Assembly: GCA_014384545.1 (NCBI GenBank)
Contig: JACNFQ010000081.1
Coordinates: 1 to 16,961, forward strand
Direction of reading: 5' to 3'
Source: a bacterium
Lineage (GTDB): Bacteria; UBP7; UBA6624
DNA length: 16,961 nucleotides
Numbering within the stretch: the stretch's first letter is position 1; each line of letters starts with the position of its first letter. The translations under genes were made by a program, and so were the position numbers. Shown here piece by piece: positions 13,482-16,961 of the stretch. The notes below the pieces were generated by a model. The model did no database searches, was not told the DNA's origin, and was given only the letters and a program-made list of their open reading frames with translations.

Positions 13482-14210
13482 CTAATCCCCCATTTGAGGG
13501 GTGAAATGGGCAAGGCGCCACAGGTCGTGTCGGAGACGCTTGTCAGTAAAGACCGCCGCGCCGATTTCTGGGTTGTCGAGGCAAGTGGCCCAATCCTCCT
13601 CATTCCTGGGCCAATCTGCCAAGCGTCCTGTTCCCACGCACCATTCTGCGATGGGGATCACCTGCATCATGGAGAAGGAATCAGAAAAAACCTTGCTGCC
13701 CGGGGAAAGAACGGGAGAAGACCTGGTGGTCCTGTACTTGTAATGGCGCCCCTCCCACAACGGGGTCCAACCCCCTTTGTCCCAACAGGTGAGGTTGACA
13801 AACTGGTTCGTTCCTCGTGGATAGTCGGTCTGCTCGATCCAGATATGGACCTCACCGTCCTTTGGATTGCTGGGCCCATTCGCCAAAGTCGGCGCATCCT
13901 CGTGGTAGACAACCCGGGTCGGATCCAAGGCCAGCAAGTCTCTCCAACTCCCAAAAGGACCCACCCCGTAACCCGACCTTGCTTGAATGATCCCCACCTG
14001 AACGGCCCGTCCGAGGCGGCAAGGGGCCATGGCTGGCGTCGGGGGTTCCATTCTCATCATGCTTGAAATCCCCGCCATCTCGGACGCATAGTGGTTTCGG
14101 ACATCGACCCACTGGCTTTCACGGCACCCCAAGAACCACAGAGGGATCAAGACAACGAGGACAGCCGGCAAATGGTCCCGAATCCACTGGTCCCGATTCC
14201 CCTTCGTCAT
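13482..14210 (-). CDS. c5 membrane-anchored or lipoprotein, unit 1
   Basis: 242 residues. The N-terminus RDHLPAVLVVLIPLWFLGC is a hydrophobic signal ending in a lipobox-like LGC (Cys ~29), so this copy may be a lipoprotein while the unit 2 copy lacks that Cys. Blocks shared with unit 2 are PFGSWRDLLALD, APTL, GEVHIWI, and QFVNLTCWDKGGWTPLW. It has a C-terminal extension of about 60 residues with WCVGTGR and RLRHDLWRLAHF that unit 2 lacks. Its ATG overlaps the previous gene's TGA (ATGA), and its own TAG abuts the next ATG. No family is recognised. Confidence 0.78.
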   Translation of the reverse strand: MTKGNRDQWIRDHLPAVLVVLIPLWFLGCRESQWVDVRNHYASEMAGISSMMRMEPPTPAMAPCRLGRAVQVGIIQARSGYGVGPFGSWRDLLALDPTRVVYHEDAPTLANGPSNPKDGEVHIWIEQTDYPRGTNQFVNLTCWDKGGWTPLWEGRHYKYRTTRSSPVLSPGSKVFSDSFSMMQVIPIAEWCVGTGRLADWPRNEEDWATCLDNPEIGAAVFTDKRLRHDLWRLAHFTPQMGD

Positions 14211-14614
14211 GGCGCGGATGTGCAGACCTCCACATTGATATTGGTCACCCTACCTGTCTTCTTGATCTGAGCGATGATGGCCGCGGCTGTATCCGGGCAA
14301 TCGCAGTGGCTCCCCATGGCGATCTCCTTGAAGGCTCCTGCTGGGGCAGGGCAGGAATCGACAATCGCAGTCCCCGGGTAGGCTCTTCCACATGTGACAA
14401 CCTCCGGGTCGCCGCACTGGGTTTGATCCGCAGACACAACCACCAATTCGCCGTTGGTGGACACGATGTCTAATGCACAGTAAGGACCCCCGTGCCAATG
14501 GCTGCTCAAGAAGCCCGCCTCAGTGAAGATCTCCCCGGAGCCACAGTGTAGGTAAAGCGTATAAGGGACGGTACCCTCCCCTACCCACATCAACAAACAA
14601 CACGCATGGGTCAT
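14207..14614 (-). CDS. c5 Cys-rich protein, unit 1
   Basis: 135 residues from ATG 14614, chosen because ATGA at 14614-14611 overlaps the stop of the upstream gene. About ten cysteines are present, with blocks TLYLHCGSGEIFT, SHWHGGPYC, VTCGRAYPG, DSCPAPAG, and MGSHCDCPDTA. No clear signal peptide is seen from this start. It appears intact and ends NINVEVCTSAP, serving as the reference for the frameshifted unit 2 copy. The following gene's ATG overlaps its stop. A disulfide-rich partner of the membrane-anchored protein is inferred; function unknown. Confidence 0.72.
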   Translation of the reverse strand: MTHACCLLMWVGEGTVPYTLYLHCGSGEIFTEAGFLSSHWHGGPYCALDIVSTNGELVVVSADQTQCGDPEVVTCGRAYPGTAIVDSCPAPAGAFKEIAMGSHCDCPDTAAAIIAQIKKTGRVTNINVEVCTSAP

Positions 14615-15108
14615 TTCCCCGTCCTCTCTTCCTCCGCAGATTCCAATGCTCCGCGCACACGGTGCCAGCCGTTGGCCTGAGCCAGAGAAGCCAAGGGTTG
14701 GACAATCCTCCACGCATTCCGGGAAGAAATGGGGAACCCATCAAGCCCCCCCACCCCAGAGATCAACCCTGTGGCCAACATGTACAAGGCATGGAAGGCC
14801 GCCTCCTCGTCTTCTTCAGCCATGGCATGCCTGATTTCCTGGCAACCGCGATCGAGCGAACCAAGCACCCCCTGCACCTCCCGGACGCCCTGCAAGGCAA
14901 CAACCGCACCCTCAAACAGCCCCCTGAAGGAAGGGGACTCAATCCAGCCCATCACCGTTTCCAGAGCACCAAGAGGGGAAGGCGGACCCTTTTGGTCACC
15001 AGGCCAAAGCGTGTACTGCACACAAACCAAAAGCCCGTAAAGCCGCGCATCGGTCTCTGGCGTTGCCTTCACCATCGCACGTATTGTACTCATGGATTTG
15101 GCGGCCAT
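14611..15108 (-). CDS. c5 first gene, soluble helical protein of unknown function
   Basis: 165 residues from ATG 15108. The protein looks cytoplasmic and helix-rich (LEGAVVALQGVREVQGVLGSLDRGCQ, AFHALYMLATGLISG, ASLAQANGWHRVRGALESAEEE) with few cysteines, unlike the other first genes. An alternative start is ATG 15075, which lies seven bases after TACAAT (15088-15083 on the minus strand), the same leaderless spacing as in c1 and c4, and gives MVKATPETDARLYG. I cannot choose between them, since neither has a Shine-Dalgarno. The stop overlaps the ATG of the next gene, so it heads a five-gene coupled operon. G7 (14746-14752 on +) lies in frame. Confidence 0.65.
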   Translation of the reverse strand: MAAKSMSTIRAMVKATPETDARLYGLLVCVQYTLWPGDQKGPPSPLGALETVMGWIESPSFRGLFEGAVVALQGVREVQGVLGSLDRGCQEIRHAMAEEDEEAAFHALYMLATGLISGVGGLDGFPISSRNAWRIVQPLASLAQANGWHRVRGALESAEEERTGK

Positions 15109-15150
15109 CTTGGCGGAGTCCTTGGGCCGGTTCGCGGCTAGGATGGACCC

Positions 15151-15300
15151 ATGCCCGAGACCGCCGATCTCCTCCTGCGGGACCACCCCGACCGGTGGGC
15201 GTGGGAGAAGGTCCCCGAAAGGGAACGCCTCACCTATGAGGAGGGCGTCCGCCTGATGGAGACAGGGGACCTCTTGGCTCCTCGTGCCGGTCCTAATTGA
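15151..15300 (+). pseudogene. 5' fragment of a radical SAM gene (MqnE/MqnC-like)
   Basis: 49 codons from ATG 15151. The section WEKVPERERLTYEEGVRLMETGDLLA resembles the N-terminal lead-in of futalosine-pathway radical SAM enzymes (MqnE/MqnC/CofG type), where RLT..EG..L....DLL precedes the catalytic core. The CxxxCxxC cluster is missing because the frame ends at TGA 15298-15300 after an unrelated APRAGPN. TAGGAT (15139-15144), six bases and ATG give a leaderless-type start. It sits between the 5' end of c5 and the 3' end of c6. A full copy may lie nearby outside the window. Family placement is from memory of motifs only. Confidence 0.5.
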
Positions 15301-16186
15301 TACCCTCAATCCATCTCCTCCTGCCAAGGACTCTGCCAATCAGAGGGCTTGAGTCAGGAAAGTAGGCCTTCCACTCATCCGGTGTCAAACACTCGTTTGA
15401 GTCCAGCGTAGACGACCATATGGGAATCTGGCGGTCTTCGGTCAGGAAAAGGCCAGCCAAGTCATGAATCCAGGACAGATCTTCCTCAATCACCAGTTCA
15501 AGCAAGTCTCGGACTGCCGACGCCTCCCCAACCTGGTCTTCTATGAGGTAGGCGAATTGTGCCAAGACAACCCTGCCCTCATACCACTCCCGCCAGGTAA
15601 TGGCGGCCGGCACTCTCCAAACGGTCACGTGAATCAATCCCTCTATTCCCAGATAGCCCCCCCTCACATCGTCCAGGCCTCGGGCCGTCTGCACCTGTCT
15701 CCATCCCTCCTGGCCAACCCATCGCGGTCTTTCTGCAAGAGAGGTGATCTTTCCCAGAATTTGCTCCAATTGCTCGTCATAGGTCGTGATGTCGAGGTTC
15801 AGGAGATCCTCCAGATAGCCTCTGCTTCCTGCCCGGAATGAGCAGAACCGGATTGGACTCCGCTCATACAAGGATAGGCCGCCGTTCCATACCGGGAAAC
15901 TCCCAAACGGTGGCGGGAGGGTCAGTGTTTGGAGATTGTCGGAGGGATAACCAAGAGATGACGGGTGGTTGCCAAAGGAAAGACTTTCTGCGATCCAGAG
16001 TCCATCCCAATGGCTTACGCCTATCTGAACCACAAGCCCTGTCTTCGCAGACCAGTACCCTTCAGTCAATGCTGGGTTGGAACCAGAACCCAATCCCAGG
16101 GCATCCCCCCCATCAAACCCGAAGGCGGCGAGCGCAACCACTATCAAGGTTGAGGGGATCGGCCATCGTTTCGCAAGAATTCTCAC
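15293..16186 (-). CDS. c6 signal-peptide protein of unknown function
   Basis: 297 residues from GTG 16186, six bases after the metalloprotease stop. The N-terminus RWPIPSTLIVVALAAFGFDGGDALG is a signal peptide. Recognisable features are few: GYWSAKTGLVVQIGVSHWDGLWIAESLSFG near the start, then mainly mixed alpha/beta composition (YLEDLLNLDITTYDEQLEQILGKI, WREWYEGRVVLAQFAYLI). It has only two cysteines. Two G7 runs (on + as C7: 15657-15663 and 16105-16111) lie in frame, the second in the signal-peptide end. It occupies the second place of c6, the slot of the lipoproteins in c1, c3 and c4, but has no clear similarity to them. Function unknown. Confidence 0.75.
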   Translation of the reverse strand: MRILAKRWPIPSTLIVVALAAFGFDGGDALGLGSGSNPALTEGYWSAKTGLVVQIGVSHWDGLWIAESLSFGNHPSSLGYPSDNLQTLTLPPPFGSFPVWNGGLSLYERSPIRFCSFRAGSRGYLEDLLNLDITTYDEQLEQILGKITSLAERPRWVGQEGWRQVQTARGLDDVRGGYLGIEGLIHVTVWRVPAAITWREWYEGRVVLAQFAYLIEDQVGEASAVRDLLELVIEEDLSWIHDLAGLFLTEDRQIPIWSSTLDSNECLTPDEWKAYFPDSSPLIGRVLGRRRWIEGIN

Positions 16187-16192
16187 GCCTAT

Positions 16193-16961
16193 CTACTCTC
16201 GCCCAGGCAAGCTTCTCACCTGCAAGATCTCCTCCACTGAAACCCAGTGTGCGTTCACCCCGGATGGCTTGGAAGGATCAAGATCGTAGCAGGATCTGTA
16301 CATCAAGGTCTCCTCGATCGGCGTTCCCCAAGGGCAGGGGGGATCACTCGGGTCCGGATGGCTCCAGTTCAGGAGAATGTGCCCCAACTCGTGGGCCGAT
16401 CCGGTGTCCCAGCAGTACTGCGGAGAACACGTTGTAGGCTGGCTCCCTGGCCACCCATCAATAGAAAGAGTTCCAATGGCAATGTGGAGGTCATTGCTTT
16501 CAGTTGGGCCACAAGACAGTGACCACAAGTACACCACCGGGGCGTTTGGTAACCCCTTCTTGGGAAATCCCTTGTATACATTGATCTCCTGGAACCAGTG
16601 CCTGGGCAAGATGGAGGATCCGGACCCCTGGGGGTTGGGGCCGTGGAATCCAATCCAGAATGGGGGAGGGCCGTAATGTGCCCACCAGATTAATCCCGTC
16701 CCATTCGACCAGCAGGTTCCATCATTGCTTGTGAAATCTCTCCCAAACGAGGCAAGAAAGACATCCTGCTGACCGGAGGAAATCTCTTCAATCCAATAGT
16801 AGGCATCCTTCCAGATCGCCGCCGCCTTCCCTTGGCTTTTATCCCAGCCTTTCGTTGCGTGGTGGACAAAGCCAGAGGCATCCGTTTCGCTAGAGGTGTC
16901 CGATCGGAACCAACCCTTCCTCCACACGGTGAGGGCGGGTGACCACTTGGTGCGGACGGGC
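16193..16961 (-). CDS. c6 metzincin-type zinc metalloprotease (partial, runs off the window)
   Basis: The frame is open to the right edge, so the N-terminus is missing; GTG 16927 is only an internal candidate because upstream residues (PVRTKWSPALTVWRKGW) read as coding. The zinc-binding motif HELGHILLNWSH has three His ligands and the catalytic Glu, and ETLMYRS about 20 residues later is a likely Met-turn; together they define a metzincin, perhaps matrixin- or pappalysin-like. Asn replaces the usual Gly in HExxHxxGxxH. Several cysteines (TCSPQYCWD, PPCPW) suggest an exported, disulfide-bonded enzyme. It is followed after six bases by the signal-peptide gene, so the two are probably coexpressed. 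Confidence 0.8.
   Translation of the reverse strand, partial: PVRTKWSPALTVWRKGWFRSDTSSETDASGFVHHATKGWDKSQGKAAAIWKDAYYWIEEISSGQQDVFLASFGRDFTSNDGTCWSNGTGLIWWAHYGPPPFWIGFHGPNPQGSGSSILPRHWFQEINVYKGFPKKGLPNAPVVYLWSLSCGPTESNDLHIAIGTLSIDGWPGSQPTTCSPQYCWDTGSAHELGHILLNWSHPDPSDPPCPWGTPIEETLMYRSCYDLDPSKPSGVNAHWVSVEEILQVRSLPGRE

Noticed and set aside
13218-14066. 282-residue + frame
   Set aside because: Antisense to the c5 units; the minus-strand genes have paralogy and coupling that this frame lacks.
384-16961. Toxin-antitoxin, bacteriocin or classic integron/transposon interpretation
   Set aside because: No integrase, transposase, terminal inverted repeats, short target duplications, leader peptides, exporters or immunity genes are visible.

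Overview
This is a bacterial window of moderately high GC. The only RNA gene is a tRNA-Leu(CAA) at the left edge. Housekeeping genes are easy to recognise: a citrate synthase (gltA-like), a divergent L-2-hydroxyglutarate oxidase (lhgO-like), and a block of calcineurin-like metallophosphoesterase, DNA polymerase IV (dinB-like) and SRAP/YedK-type protein. A 49-codon 5' fragment resembling a futalosine-pathway radical SAM enzyme (MqnE/MqnC type) lies near 15.2 kb. The phylum cannot be fixed from this. Apparent leaderless starts beside Shine-Dalgarno-led genes, many secreted Cys-rich proteins and a possible futalosine enzyme would fit lineages such as Armatimonadota or Planctomycetota, but that is a guess. 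No integrase, transposase, CRISPR array or rRNA is visible.

Between the housekeeping genes sit six accessory gene clusters, labelled c1 to c6 here. c1 (384-2003, +), c3 (5996-7154, +) and c4 (10625-12217, +) each pair a Cys-rich secreted protein with a lipoprotein. c2 (5564-4754, -) pairs a Cys-rich protein with a small signal-peptide protein. c5 (15108-12539, -) is a five-gene, stop/start-coupled operon holding a tandem duplication of a Cys-rich plus membrane-anchored pair. c6 (from beyond the right edge to 15293, -) pairs a metzincin-type metalloprotease with a signal-peptide protein. The products look exported or surface-anchored. I recognise no family for most of them. The c1 and c4 lipoproteins are clearly paralogous to each other, as are the two units within c5.

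The clusters share features that look like one system. In c1, c3 and c4 the first gene starts 6-7 nt after a TATAAT-like box, which fits leaderless transcription, with an 8-9 G tract just upstream. c1 and c4 also share an upstream motif of about 20 nt at exactly the same distance from the start codon. All runs of seven or more G that I found are in accessory DNA and run in the sense direction of the nearby accessory genes. Three Cys-rich reading frames (c1, c3 and the second c5 copy) are broken by apparent frameshifts.

The borders are also unusual. Clusters c2 and c3 together separate a full lhgO from a full metallophosphoesterase gene, and the lhgO/metallophosphoesterase junction occurs on both sides of them: the end of lhgO plus a phosphoesterase 5' stub at 4521-4600, and an lhgO 3' tail plus the full phosphoesterase at 7353-7460. 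Cluster c4 lies between the complete SRAP gene and a second copy of its last ~25 codons, which includes 40 identical bases. The radical SAM stub between c5 and c6, and apparent coding debris next to the tRNA, may be similar scars. My inference is that the ancestral order was an lhgO-phosphoesterase-dinB-SRAP block and that the secreted-protein clusters were inserted repeatedly, duplicating the edges of the neighbouring genes.
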